Source: Hippopus hippopus
Taxonomy: Eukaryota > Mollusca > Bivalvia > Cardiida > Cardiidae
Direction of reading: 5' to 3'
Length of the DNA: 64,000 nt
Assembly (NCBI GenBank): GCA_946811185.2
Contig: OX328096.1
Location: 63,572,845 to 63,636,844, forward strand
Positions within the stretch are counted from its first letter, which is position 1; each line of letters starts with the position of its first letter. A program made the translations under genes and the position numbers. This document shows, piece after piece, positions 1 through 12,250 of the stretch. A model generated the notes under the pieces. That model was not told the DNA's origin and searched no databases. It was given only the letters and a program-made list of their open reading frames with translations.

Positions 1-23
1 GAATAGTCACGTGGTCTAAGTAA

Positions 24-115
24 GATAGAAAATCTCGTGCCGTGATATATGGGAAATATACACTCGTTAACGCTCGTGTATATTTCCCATATACCACGGC
101 ACTCGTTTTCTATCC
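24..115. repeat. Short foldback (hairpin)
   Basis: The arms around CGTGCCGTGATATATGGGAA pair with the sequence 3' of a short spacer at about 64-72. The unit is non-coding. It lies immediately outside the long-TIR element that follows. Confidence 0.6.
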
Positions 116-284
116 CTTACATGGCTAATAGGTCATTTTCAATAATTCTAAATAAGTCAGTTTTTTTGCTACACAATAGGCAGTTGAAACTTCACTCCAT
201 ATACACCCTGGAGCGACTTTACGTTCTTGCTCCAGATCAACGTTACTGCTCCAGCCAATTGAACGTACTCGCTCATGGTAAAAA

Positions 285-736
285 TGTAACAGTTCTGACA
301 AATAACCTCACAAAGCGGGATTTGAACCCTGGACCTCCAGGTCCCAAGGCGAACACTCTACCACGTCGCTACAAAAGCTAGCTCTATAGCAAGGCAGTAT
401 AAGTGTCCCCTTATACAAGCACAAGCTATACCTTTACATCTATCTGAGGGATAGACCAGTATACTACATACTCCCCCGCCATATGAAGATTCGTCCACGA
501 ATCCTTCAATTACTGTTACTGCATTTCTCAAATAAGTGGGTTATTTACGTTGGGCGCCAATGTAACAGACAAATAACCTCCCAAGGCGGGATTTGAACCC
601 TGGACCAGGTCCCAAGGCGAACACTCTACCACGTCGCTACAAAAGCTAGCTCTATAGCAATGCGGTATAAGTGTCCCCTTATACCAACACAAGCTATACC
701 ATTACATCTATCTGAGGGATAGACCAGTATACTACA
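285..736 (-). mobile_element. Miniature LTR-like (TRIM-like) insertion with tRNA-like promoter in the repeats
   Basis: Two direct copies (285-468 and 561-736) flank about 92 bp. On the minus strand each copy runs from TGTAGTATAC to a TTACA end, so it has TG...CA termini. The 5' copy is followed at once by TTGGCGCCCAAC, which looks like a primer-binding site. The 3' copy is preceded by GGCGGGGGAGTA, which looks like a polypurine tract. Each repeat contains a tRNA-like A box (TGGTAGAGTGTTCGCC) and B box (GGTTCAAATCC). The insertion interrupts the left arm of the long-TIR element and is flanked by CGCTCATGGTAAAAA (270-284 and 739-753). That 15-bp duplication is long for an LTR element, so a dimeric SINE moved by LINE machinery is the main alternative. 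Confidence 0.5.
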
Positions 737-1235
737 TACGCTCATGGTAAAAACATGGCCGCGCCCATAAGATTTTGCAACGTAAGCACAAAAACATAAT
801 TTTTTTGACATGTTAATGAATAAATATGCAGCTGAAGGTTGTCGCACGGAATGTCTGGGATGTCAGTGGACGTTAATCTATAGTTCTTTTGGAGGTTAAT
901 TGTTTGTTGAAGACATTTAATCCGACAAAATTCCGCCGGCGACTACGATTTCTGGAAAACCAATACTTGGAGTCTCCAAAAACCTTTGTAAAACATATAC
1001 ACTCGATATTCTGATGTGTGTACCGTGTCAGATGACCTATGTAATGATTATTCCTCACAACTATAAACAAAAAAAAAATACATTCCAATTATAAAGCGAT
1101 ATTTTGCAATTTTTGCATTCCTACAACGTAACATGCTCCTAAATTCAATACGACGATCCAGCTCCTGAGTTGAAACACGGTAAGCGTAAGTCTTCGTGTA
1201 CAGTAAACAATTTTGTCATTTTGGTCAAGATTCTA

Positions 1236-1567
1236 CAGGGTGACAAAAAAAAAAATCCCATAAACTTCTTAATTACTTCTACAAAAATAAAGCAAAATTA
1301 TTCTAATTTTGTACACTTGAATTTCTGTCTGTGTATTTACTATTTTGTATTGACTATTGGATGCAAGTCTGTCTCCAGTGCCGAGAAGGTCATTTGGGAC
1401 ATATTTTGGAGAGATCATAATTTTTGTGCAAAGCATCCTAGATTACTGAAACTTTTGGGTATAATCATACACAGACAGAAGTTCAAGTGTACAAAATTAG
1501 AATAATTTTACTTTATTTTTGTGGGAGTAATTTAGAAGTTTATGGGCTCTGTTTTTTGGTCACCCTG
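1236..1567. mobile_element. Tc1/mariner-type MITE
   Basis: It starts CAGGGTGACAAAAA and ends TTTTTTGGTCACCCTG, with TA on both sides (1234-1235 and 1568-1569). The terminal inverted repeats are about 100 bp. The centre is a unique spacer without a transposase. TA target duplication and these ends fit a non-autonomous mariner-like element nested in the older long-TIR element. Confidence 0.65.
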
Positions 1568-3008
1568 TATATTAATTATCGTGGTCACAGTTATAGGTTC
1601 GTCATCGTTGATAACAGCAATAATTATCAGATGAACGACCAACTACATATTCCAAATTAGCTGAACATCTATAGACTTCGATTTATGTATTAGTTTGAGG
1701 CTAAATAGTAAATTCTACATAATACACCTCAAAAGAACAAGTGCAGTGTTCAACACTGTGGCCTAGCCACATCTCTAAGATTACATGGTCATCCTTATTT
1801 GATGTTGTGGTTAGTGAACATATTTTACACAGTCTACTGTAAAACCTATATGTTTTAACCCTTTACCATATATTTCCTGATGTAGAATACTCAGCAAAAC
1901 ATTGGCCATTTCTTCCTTTTCTCACATTGTATTCTATCCAATGAGATAAGTATTTTTCAGTTTAGTCACATTTTAAACTGTTTTCTGCAACTTGATCCCT
2001 GTTGATATAGATCGGTTCAATTGTGTAGTTTGATAAATACTTGAATGGCAGTACAATACTACAACACGTTAAACCTTTTTTTTTTCTATTAATAGGCATA
2101 ATCTTATTGAGCATGGATTTAGGCGATCTCGGGTTCTCTGTTTCTCTCCCCAATTTTATTAAGCTGGCAGAATCAGACACTCATCGTCAAAAAAAAAAAA
2201 AAAAATGTAGAGAGAGAGAATAAAATACATGATTTGTAAGTGAGCGTTTTAAATGTACAAAGTATTAACCCTTTGGGTGTCAAATAAAAAAAGTCGTCTG
2301 CAACATGATTTCTTTCAGTATGAAAATATGAAAATACTCTTAAAAAACCTGCCGTAGATAATCACATTCATTCGTCTGTTTACCCGTTATCTATAGTAAC
2401 ACTACACGCAAATAGTGAAATCTCATGATCAGCCACCGCAAGCTTCGGTAGCGGCTGATCTTGGACTGCATTATTTGCCTATGTCGTTTTCTGGTGACAA
2501 AAGATTTAAGAATTTACCGGATCTGTTTTCGCGCAAAAAATCACAAACTATACATCTATATAGTGTATTTCACAAAAGAAATTGCTTATTGATTTGAAAT
2601 AAATTCGTCATTCGACATTCGTAAGCTACTTTAAGGTCTAATTAGGGTCTACTGTTTTGCAAAGGTGTGAGAAGATCTATACATATTTAAACCATAGAAT
2701 TAGACATAACTAGATGCTTTTAGGTGTGCAGCTGACAAGGCATATGGTTGTTCGTTGATGATCATTATTATTAATTAACTCTAACGAAGAGGAATCTTGT
2801 GATGACGATATCGAAGATGATAGTTATAATAGTTATGGATCTTGTGCATGATACTGTCTGTCATCAAGCTTTTCATATATATAATGACATTTCATTTCAA
2901 AAGCATCAAATATCAGGACAAAAAACCTGACTGGCAGAAAGACCGAAAGACGGACAGACAGACAGTTATACATAGTGATCAAAAATGACAAATTATTTGA
3001 TTAAACTC
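1568..3008. other. Interior of the long-TIR element, no gene seen
   Basis: AT-rich sequence with an A-run near 2190-2204 and a small AGAGAG tract. A short foldback lies at 2427-2460 (GATCAGCCACCGCAAGC/TCGGTAGCGGCTGATC). No coding exon, RNA gene or known protein motif could be supported on either strand. Confidence 0.4.
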
Positions 3009-3492
3009 TGTTTCAACTCAGGAGCTGGATCGTTTTATTGAGTTTTGGAGCGTGGAGCGTTCCCTACAAAAAATGACAGAAAGTTGCTCGATAATGAACA
3101 TCGTATATTTTTTGTTTTAAACTGTGGTGAATAAAGCATAAATGAATTCACTTGGCAGAGCACAAACTTCAGAATATCGTGTCTGTATGTTTAACAAAGC
3201 TTTTTGCTGACACCCGCGTGTTGATTTTCCAGAAATCATAGTCGCTGACGGAAGTTTGTCGGATTAAACGTCTTCAACAAGAAACCAACCACCAAAAGAA
3301 CAATACAGAAATATGCACTGACATCCGTCTACTGCATATCTATTCATCTGATTGTCAAAGAAGTATGTCTTTGTGCTTAACTAGCAAAATTCTAGGGCGC
3401 GGCCATGTTTTTACCTTGAGCGGGTACGTTCAATTGACTGGAGCAGTAACGTTGATCTGGAGCAAGAACGTAAGGTCTCTCCAGGGTGATAT

Positions 3493-4081
3493 ACACATCC
3501 CATCTACATGTATGTACATATCTTCCTTTAATTAAAAAAATCTTTATCAAGTTTTAGGCACAACACAGTATCATGATGGTTCCGAATAACTGTTACCCTT
3601 TTTCAGCGCTGTCTTTATATAAAGTATAGATGCTTTCATTACTTTTCTTTGCTTTCCCGTTTTGAAATTTTCTGTAAAAGTTGTATCTTTTATAACCTGA
3701 CAGCTCACTATTTTTACTTGTCCATGACACTCAAATATAACATCATTACATGTTATAAAGTTTACAAGCTCTTCTGACTGTATTTTTAACGGGGTGACTG
3801 TTTACATAAAGGGTGCCATAAGATACCCTGGCTTTATTTCCCTTTCCCTTCTTTTATCTTTCTATACAAGGGATTTCTCTTTTCTGAGATATCCTCTGAC
3901 ACAGAATAATTTGTTCCTTTCAGCACCTTAGCCTGCTTCCTAACCAATTCTTTTTCTTTACACAATGTAAACTTTGCGACTATGTTTCTAACTGAGTGGT
4001 CTCTTTCAACCCCATTCTATGTTCTCTATGAAATTGTAGGTTATTCATCAGTTATTCACCATTTCTTCGGCAAGGTTTTTT
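3493..4081. other. Non-coding spacer
   Basis: AT-rich sequence with stops in all frames and no repeat that I can match elsewhere in the window. Confidence 0.4.
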
Positions 4082-5096
4082 AGCTCACCTGAGCACATAG
4101 TGCTCCGGGTGAGCTATTGTGATTGGTCAATGTCCGTCGTCCGTCTGTCCGTCTGTCCGTCAGTCCGTCTGTCCTTCCGTCCGTAAACAATTACTAAAAA
4201 ATCTTCTCCTCTGAAACCGCCAATCATATTTCAATGAAACTTCACAGAAATGATCCTTAGGTGATGCACTTTCAGAATACTTCAAAGATTTGAATTCCAT
4301 GAAGAACTCTGGTTGCCATGGCAACCGAAAGAAAAAACTTTAAAAATCTTCTTGTCCCAAACTGTAAGGGCTAGAGCTTTCATATATGGCATGTAGCATC
4401 ATCTAGAGGCTCTCTACCAAAATACTTCAAATTATGGTCCTAGTGTGGAAATTGGCCCTATGTTGTGGGTTCTCGGATTTCACATAGAGATAAAGAAGGA
4501 AATCTTTAAACATCTGCTTGTCCCAAACCGTAAGGGCTAGAGCTTTCATATATGGCATGTAGCATCATCTAGTGACCCTCTACCAAAATACTTCAAATTA
4601 TGGCCCTGGTGTTAAAAATTGGCCCTATGTTGTGGGTTCTCGGATTTCACATAGAGATAAAGAAGGAAATCTTTAAAAATCTTCTTGTCCCAAACCGTAA
4701 GGGCTAGAGCTTTCGTATTTGGCATGTAGCATCATCTAGTGACCCTCTACCAAAATACTTCAAATTATGGCCCTAGTGTTGAAAATGGCCCTATGTTGTG
4801 GGTTCTCGGATTTCACATAGAGATAAAGAAGGAAATCTTTAAAAATCTTCTTGTCCCAAACCGTAAGGGCTAGAGCTTTCATATTTGGCATGTAGCATTA
4901 TGGTGTTGAGTCTTCTTGCAAGTGGTTGTGGGAAAGAGGTTGATCGCCATTATATCTTGAAAAGAGTCAACTCAATACTGGTCTGCTAAAATATTAATTA
5001 ATTTCTTGAGCATCTCTGCAACAATTACAGTAAACTTTGCAATGACAGCTGAGTTGCATTTCAGGTGAGCGATTTAGGACCATCATGGTCCTCTTG
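4082..5096. mobile_element. Dispersed element with AGCTCACCTGAGC start and internal tandem array
   Basis: It opens with AGCTCACCTGAGCACATAG and a self-complementary GTGCTCCGGGTGAGC, runs through a (GTCCGTCT)n tract, then a 166-bp tandem array. It closes with CAGGTGAGCGA and a small terminal hairpin GGACCATCATGGTCC followed by CTCTTG. Opposed GCTCACCTGA words at the two ends and the terminal hairpin suggest a transposon, possibly Helitron-like. No replicase is encoded. Confidence 0.5.
4351..4899. repeat. 166-bp tandem repeat, 3.3 copies
   Basis: The word CTTGTCCCAAAC(C/T)GTAAGGG recurs at 4351, 4517, 4684 and 4850, so the period is 166-167 bp. Units differ by a few substitutions. The last unit is cut off after the TGGCATGTAGCAT segment. 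Confidence 0.85.
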
Positions 5097-5720
5097 TTTT
5101 TTTTTTTTTTTTTTTTTCTGGACCAAGAAATTTCTAAGACTTGTTTCCGTATCTTGGGCTTTACCTGCTATGTAATCCTCTTGTGTATTGTTCCCCATAG
5201 ACTGCGATAGTAAATACAACACTTCTTCTTTCAGAATTTTTTCTTTTGACTCTAGTTCTGATACTTTGCTGTTAGCCATTGTGCAGTTTATGTCTACCAA
5301 TTCTGTACATTCTTCGATCATTTTTAAACTTCTCCCCTTGCTCTTTCTCATTGTCTTGCAATCTTACCCAAATTTTGCCAATTTCACTTTCATACTTACT
5401 CTCTTATCTAACTTTTCCAATGTTTTCCTTTGCCTCTCCATTCTATCATCTATTGTACTTAGTCTGTCATTTATACCATTTAAGCATTTCATATCTAAAA
5501 TGGTCGGTTGGTTGGCCTTCACTTCATCCGCCATTTTGTCACTTTGTTTACAATCAGGACTCGCAGTGTAATCAGCTGCATCAGATATACCTTCAGCAAA
5601 TAAGTTGTTTAGCAGCCCTTCAATGTCAAGGGATCGTCTTCAAACAAAATGATGTTGGCCTGACTGATTACAGTACTCACAATAGGCCCAAATGGTGATT
5701 TGCTAAGCTTTTCCCGCTTG
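5061..5720 (-). pseudogene. Retrotransposon ORF1-like coiled-coil relic
   Basis: Read on the minus strand, this stretch encodes a charged, heptad-like sequence, for example MADEVKANQPTILDMKCLN followed by NDRLSTIDDRMERQRKTLEK. At least one in-frame stop falls near 5354. Such Leu/Lys/Glu-rich coiled coils are typical of the first ORF of non-LTR retrotransposons, but no reverse transcriptase is present nearby. The 3' side is bounded by a poly-T run (5094-5116) and the end of the AGCTCACC element. The assignment is inferred from composition and decay, not from a diagnostic motif. Confidence 0.4.
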
Positions 5721-5759
5721 TCCTCGAGCCTATTGTCCACACTGTCATCACTTCTGTTC

Positions 5760-6890
5760 CGTTTTTTTTTTTTGGTCGCATAAAAACCATTTAATTGCTT
5801 TGTTTTTATGACAAATTATCAATGCGTAGCTCATGAAGAAGTGTAGAATTCTGCCCGATGATCGATGACAAATGCACCGGAAAGAACAAAAGAAGTCATG
5901 ATAGCCCTGTATCGCTTTACTACCTTATAGATACATTTAAAATAGTTTAGATTAAACCCTTTTTTATATAAAATCGATTTTGAAACAAGTTCTCACAACT
6001 TATATTCATCAACCTCGATTAAAGCTTAGCATACACGTATTAAGCATACATATATTTAGCAAGCACGTATTTAGGACACACATATTTAGCATGTACGTAT
6101 TTATTAGGACATACATATTAAGCATACATATCTTAATTATGCACGTAATTTACTCGTAGAATACACTTATTTAAGATAAAGAGAAACATGAATTCTCTAC
6201 TAAGCCATAAATAATTTGGACTTTCCTAATCGGGTAAATCCTAAGCATTTTCAGACGAAAAATTAAATGTGGTTCAAACTGGAGGATTTGAAAGGGTACA
6301 AAACATTACGGGAAAAGGAGAAATATTGGTTACCAGCATTTCCTCCTTTTTCCCACTTCTTTTTTTCAAAAGTCTTCAACACCAAGATCGTCAAAACTCG
6401 AGATTTTTTGTTTGACCATAACAAGCGTGTAACTTCCAAATAAATTTCATAAGAAAAAATAAGCCTAGCCCAATACAATTATGTTGTTTTTACATGTTGA
6501 GAAAATGTCGATGGCCGGGTTTTGGGTAATCCCTTTCAAGTATCATTGAACTCTGACAAAAAGTTTGCCATGAGTACATGGAGGTCTAATCAAAGATCAC
6601 TCATGTAAGATATCAATAAACCACAACAAACAATTTTAATAACATTTTCAAAACTCTGAGCAAATTTTTGCTCGTCATGACTTAATATACATGTAGTTAC
6701 AAAGTTATGGATCCGTCGTTGTAGTTGTTAGTAGGGTCTACACACAAAATTCATTGAAAATGAGTTATCTCTGGATGAAAATTTCACCGGTAAATGGATG
6801 TTCCGGTGAAACGATTGTTGATATAAGGAAGTATACGTAATATTAGCCTGTTCGTGGATGGCAAAATTAGTTCTGCTCCAGCAGATAGTA
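5760..6890. other. AT-rich spacer with short ACGTATTTAGCA repeats and one eroded MITE
   Basis: Between about 6000 and 6170 the words ACGTATTTAG(C/G)A and CATACATATTTAGCA recur several times in a degenerate array. Around 6290-6375 lies an eroded copy of the GGAAAAGGAGAAA...TTTCTCC hairpin MITE. No gene is seen. Confidence 0.4.
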
Positions 6891-7568
6891 TGGAGTAAGG
6901 TCAGACTGCTCATGACAGGTAGTCTGATCTGATGGCGCTATAGGTATTGATACCATACATTTTTAACTTCTTAAATCATACATATTTTTTTCTAAACTTC
7001 TCAGATTATAGATAAAGACTATCTATTATTTGTTTTTGTATATTAGTACTGTATCTGTCAGTATTTGTTCACGTTGTAAGCTTTGCGAGTGCCGCTTTAT
7101 ACTGAATAGAAGTGTTATGTTATGTGATGCTATGCTATGCTGTGCTGAATAGAAATGTTATGTTATGTCAGTGGTATGTTGTGCTATGCTATATTTGCGG
7201 ACGGCATAGACCAAAGATCAGACTGCACAGAACATGTCGTCTGATCTTGGATCTATAACTTCCGCTTGTTTAGTCAAGCCGATAAAAGTCTTTCTGAGTT
7301 TGGATAGGTTGTTTTTTCGACCGTCGAAAGAGGTCGAGTTTTTAGATTTTGCGCTTAAAGGATCAGTCAGAATGTAAAATCTGAGGGTAAAGACCAAACG
7401 TTGATTGCCAGAATTGGGAAAGGTAAGATAGTTTAGAAACAATCGAGATAAACAAAAAATAACACCCACATAAAATGCCTGTTGTATAAAACCATATAAT
7501 TTTGCGAATATTGTAGGCGTGTAGGCGTGCCAGACTGCATAGGACGTACTTCTGATCTTTGATCTATG
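6890..7568. repeat. Eroded GATCAGACTGCA hairpin MITEs
   Basis: Three diverged copies of the AGATCAGACTGCAC...GTGCAGTCTGATCT palindrome sit near 6890-6945, 7203-7260 and 7526-7568. The same palindrome family recurs many times in the second half of the window. The intervening ORFs are not coding. Confidence 0.55.
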
Positions 7569-7963
7569 TGCGATAGTTTGTGACCGATCTTCCTTTCTTT
7601 TGTAACTCTGTCATTGACATGCCTTGGTACTGCTTATGTAAATGAACGCATCCATTCTCCTATGGTTAAGGTTAGTCGGACTTAAAAAGATACGAATCAT
7701 AATGATTAAGTTAAAGAAATATCTAACGGTTATATTTATGCTTGATTGATTGATTATCGTTTGTTTATCGTCGCCTATAGACGGTTGTTAAGTATGTTAC
7801 GAAAGATAATGCAAGATGCATGACGAAACCCTCGCTAGCAGAAAAAATACTAGTAATTGTAAAAATAAGGTAAAAAGTAAATGGTTTGATTATTGTTTAA
7901 TGGCATGTTTGAAGCTTAGATGTATTTTAACACCCGTTTTGTTCACTTTTGGCCCCCACAGAG

Positions 7964-8277
7964 CCTTTAAAGAGACATCTCTACAGCCAGAGAGTAAACA
8001 AACGCTGCTAAAACTTGACGGAATTGTAATCTAGTCATCCGTGTAAACGTACATAAAAAATCAATATAAGGTGTATGGGGTAAAGAAACTGTAGGGATTT
8101 GTCTTCGACTTAAACCGGAAACTGTGGTTGTTATGTCGATGGGCATTGGCTAGCCGCAATAGAATAAAATGCATTTTCTATCTGCCGTAATCTATGCAAC
8201 CTTGCAACCATCAGGGTCAATATTTGGCATGAAGATACAACAGTGATTATAGTTTCATAAAATAAAAAAAAAAACAT
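7964..8277. repeat. Dispersed 340-bp repeat (TTAAAGAYACAT family)
   Basis: This unit shares the order CCTTTAAAGAGACATC, ACAGCCAGAGAG, GCATTTTCTATCTGCCGTAATC and TTGGCATGAAGATACAA with copies at 47449-47805, 55195-55545 and 62674-63035. Complete copies start TTAAAGATACATCCTTAC and end GTATCTTTAA, so they have short terminal inverted repeats. It looks like a MITE. Confidence 0.65.
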
Positions 8278-9949
8278 TAATAAATACAACTATATTTGTC
8301 CTTGAGAACGTATAAAGTGTACGGTTAAATTTAGCGAAAAGGTGCAGTTTTGAATGAATGAATGTTGCTTCACGGCTCATGATGGTTAAAGCAGAATTTT
8401 TAGCTTACAAAGATTTGGAAAAAACAATATGGCAGTAAAAAGATTTGAATTAAGGTCTACAGACCCTAACTCTCATATTAAAAGACAGAAGCTGTCGAGA
8501 TTGGCCGCCGAATAGCCTTTACGAAAACGTCGATGTTACACGATATTTATCGATGAGTTAGGGGTCGTAATCCTAAAGAAGGATCATGTGATCTTGATAT
8601 GCATAAAAGACATAATTGAGTGACAGGGCAATACCTGTCTACTCAAGTTTTAAATGATGAAGTTAAGATTGTTATAGAAAATTTGCACAAAATTTGAATT
8701 TATAGCAAAAAGTAAAAAAAATGAAGGAGGATTATGTGCAATTTTTAATGTGCATAAAATATAATATTGCGTGGCTGGGCGTCCTGCCTACTTAAAAGTG
8801 TTAAATGAAAAAGTTAAGACTGTGAATAGTCGTTACAAGGAAATCAGAGCTTTAAGTTGAGAAAGTATGGGGCCTACATTAGAATCAAAACACTCCCAGT
8901 AAAGAGGTCCTGTCTCCAATGCAGTTTTGGGCAAATTGATAACGTGATAGTTGGTATGCAATAGATAACTTCGTCTATTTTTATTACATTAGATGTGACA
9001 CCATGATTTGAATACGAATCCTCGAAATCGACATGTAGCCCATTACGGAAATACCACTGATAAATATTCTCTTGTGTTTTACTTTTCACTTGATATGTGA
9101 AAATTACATGTGGATTAAAAAAAAAAACTGCAAGCAAATTACACAGATAATAAACTTCAGAATTAAATGTCAAAGAATTAACTCAATTTTTTAAATTGGC
9201 TTCGTTTCGCAGCTTTGACATGGCCTACTTTATGAAGTCGACATTGCTGATGAATAAATATGAAAAACACCCCTCCCCCCCCCCAAAAAAAAAAACAACA
9301 CCCAAAACCATGGTCATTATACCCAAAACTACTTTATTAACACCTGTAACCGCATGCAAAACACTTAGATACACGATTCTATGGAAAAGGCATGAAATAC
9401 AATGTATTGCTATTAACCCTGTCCGATAAGGAGATCCCCCCTCCATGGCTTTGAAGAAGCAATATTTGGGTTTTTACTATCGGCTTTCAAAGTTTCATTT
9501 AATTCATTTAGGGGAATAGGGGTTAATCTTAGAAAAAAATGTTGTCAACCATCAGATGAACGAACTTTTACTGAAACGGTCCACTGTTGAAACCAATTTA
9601 CTCCCAAGTTTCTACCATCACTTTCTATTAGTACTTTCAGTACTTTGATTTAAGTTTAGTGAGAATTTAATATCTGAATAGCTCCAAGGAAATACCATTG
9701 AAAAATATTGTTCTTCCATTTGTCCTTCTTCTTTACTGATGATTTGTCAAACATCGACTCAATTCAGTGATAAAGCTTTCCTTAACTTTTGTAAGATTAT
9801 AGAAATCAGAATACCTTCCTTTAAAACTCCATTCCCAGAGCTGTCGCTAGCACGAGTCCTATGTGATTGCTTGCTTGATTTCTTCAGTGTTAGGCCTATC
9901 ATGCGACGCTATCAGCAGTTTTTCAGTCATAATTAAAGCGAGGACAGCT
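8278..9949. other. Non-coding spacer
   Basis: AT-rich sequence with a C10-A10 homopolymer junction at about 9271-9295 and a TTCATTTAG...GGGGTTAATCTT fragment (9420-9540) that matches the outer part of the GATCAGACTGCAC MITE family. No supported gene. Confidence 0.4.
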
Positions 9950-11175
9950 CTGTAGGAGCACATTTGTCTTGGAGCACATTTGTCTCACGAGGTGTGACCG
10001 ATGTGCTCGTAAACATTCATATTTGCGACAAATTGGAAATGAGACAGATGTGTTTGACACACAATAAGAAGGACACCCGAAGCACATTTGTCTTACATTC
10101 TATCTATACTAAAATTCTACTTAAAAGGAAAACTGTTTCTGCTTAGTACCTTGTAATTGTCCGAAAAGGCGGGTATAGAAATTAGCTGCCTGTCTGTCTC
10201 TCTGTCCGTCTGTCTGTCCACATTTACAACCTGAAAATTATCTCCGATAACAGACCTACTTAGAGATGTATTAGAAATCACTTAATCGAATAGTGTCTTC
10301 ACTTGAAGTCTACACGATTAAGAAACCGCTGTCAGTCCCTGTCTGTCCTTCATATTCAGTAGATTATCATGCTAGTTCTATAGAATAGTTAATTTTTCTT
10401 ATCAATTCTTCATTTATATATTCTTTTATTTTAGTAATCAATATGAAAAAAGTACGTCGCCGAGGGGGCACTTGAAAGTTCTTGTTCTTTCAGTCCTTCA
10501 GAAGGAAACACTGTATTTTTACTTGTGTAGGCTAAATAAATAATTATCATCTTTTCAGTTACTACACATAAAAATATCCATATTTCTGAGGCTTAGATAA
10601 TTATCTTTAATAGGATTACCAATGACAAAAACAATAACTGCGCGTCATAACCTCCCTGTTGGTGTTACAATATCATGTCTAGCGTAGTGTCTCGTCGGAA
10701 TATCGGGTCTCGCCCTAAGGATGAGAGGCATGATATTCCATATGACACTAACGGGATTCCGTATGTTTCAGTGTACACCCTAACGTTCAGCCACTCAAAT
10801 TTCTTGAATTAGGGATATTGGATTTAATAGTTCCATTGCAGTTTTTAGGTTTAAGATTTTATATAAAAAAAAAAAAGCATTAGCAAACCTATTGGTGATT
10901 ACACTTGACATGAGGTAAAACGGCGAACCTCGATTCAAAGATTTTTTCTGTCGTGGAAAAATATGTGACAAATGTGCTTGTGTTTCATAAAAAATGACAT
11001 GAGACAAATGTGCTTTCCTGTCCCTTAAAAAACATGATCGGAGCACATTTGTCACACAAATGTGGTTTTTTTAGTTAGACATTTGAGGTCGCATTTGTCT
11101 CATGTGAGACAAATGCGACCGCATCGGTCTTACGTAAGACAAATGTGCTCCGAGACAAATGTGCTATACACAGCC
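9950..11175. mobile_element. Non-autonomous TIR element with GAGCACATTTGTC end repeats
   Basis: The left end carries AGCACATTTGTCTTGGAGC and ACATTTGTCTCACGAG. The right end carries the inverted set, with AGACAAATGTGCTCCGAGAC and ACAAATGTGCTATACACAGC. Outermost bases resemble CAG-CTGT on both sides. The same 12-mer is repeated further inside both ends in both orientations (about 10084 and 10940-11060). The interior has a short pyrimidine tract (CTGTCTGTC) but no transposase. The superfamily is not determined. Confidence 0.5.
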
Positions 11176-12250
11176 CTCTTATTCTGTCATGACTCGCTCA
11201 AGGACAGTTCAACATGCTAAACTCAGTATTTCCTGATTCTTGCTCTTTACCATAAGACATGATTTTAGACCATCAAGAAGGACAGTCCGACATGCTAAAC
11301 TGAATATTTCCTTATTCTTTGCTGTTTACCATAAGGCGTATTTGCTGTTTACCATAAGATATAATTTTAGAACTTCAACAAGGAAATTTAAAGTTCAACA
11401 TGCCAAACTCAATTTAGTTCCTGATTATTTGCTGTTTACTTAGGATATGATGATAAACCTTCCAAAAGGATAGTCGAACATGCTAAACTCAATACTTCCT
11501 GATCGTTTACCGTGATACAGCTTTGCTTTTTACCATAAGCTATTAGCCGCACCCTGGCAAAAGCGGGCTTAATGCACCTCCGTAATATATCATACCAAGC
11601 AAGGCATGATATAATTATTGATGCATAAGATTGAGTTTGTACAACAACTGACTAAATCATGGTGTAGAATCGTCCTTGGACATACAGAAAATTGACTCAT
11701 TGCAAAAAGTTTCGGCCCAGGTCAGCCTGCGCGGATTGCGCAGGCTGACCTGGGTCGATACTTTTCGCAGATACATTAAGTCCCCTTTTCATAGAGCATG
11801 GCTCATAATTTTTGATCCTCCACAAGGACAGTCCAACATGCCAAACTCAATATTTCCCGATCATTTGCTGTTTACCGTAACACATGATTTTTAGACCCTC
11901 CTAGATATAAAGCATTAAGGGTAGAAAACATTGTTGGAAAATGAGAAAATGCTGGTGACTATCTGCAACATTTTTTCCTGTTTTCCATAATGTTTTCTAC
12001 CCGTTCAAGCGTTTGGAACAGGCCGTTTCGCTATCAAGTTACAAAGGTCACTATCCTGCTTTGTGTGTTCAACGTTCATAAATTGGAAAATGTGCTAACT
12101 GTAAGGATTTACCGTAGAATTTAACCCTGCACCAATCAATCCATAGTTTCAACGACCCTGATAAAAGAAGGCTTTTGAAAATATCGTGGAAAAAGGAGAA
12201 AATGCTGGTAACCAGCATTTTCTCCTTTTCCAACAATGTTTTCAAGACAT
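11176..12250. repeat. Degenerate tandem blocks and two hairpin MITEs
   Basis: From 11200 to 11530 a phrase containing GCTGTTTACCATAAGAYAT and CAACATGCTAAACTC recurs irregularly four to five times. At 11700-11800 lies a CAGCCTGCGC hairpin (TTTCGGCCCAGGTCAGCC... and its inverse), with the H3 MITE tail after it. At about 11930-12003 and 12177-12246 lie copies of the GGAGAAAATGCTGG hairpin. Confidence 0.6.

Larger units (their letters stand above)
199..3492. mobile_element. Old DNA element with long terminal inverted repeats
   Basis: The sequence at 199-284 plus 739-1165 matches the reverse complement of 3009-3492 over almost its full length. Shared landmarks include ACCCTGGAG near the tips, AACATGGCCGCGCCC, AATCCGACAAA and the inner edge GATCCAGCTCCTGAG. 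Each arm is about 480 bp once the insertion at 285-738 is removed. The interior holds a mariner-like MITE and no recognisable transposase; ORFs inside are short and unconvincing. I read it as a non-autonomous or eroded DNA transposon. The exact outer ends and target duplication are not clear. Confidence 0.6.

Noticed and set aside
300..380. tRNA gene
   Set aside because: A and B boxes are present, but the sequence does not close into a full cloverleaf and is part of a dispersed repeat with a second copy at 575-650.
9225..9446. Small frame across the C10-A10 run
   Set aside because: Homopolymer-driven and without any domain.
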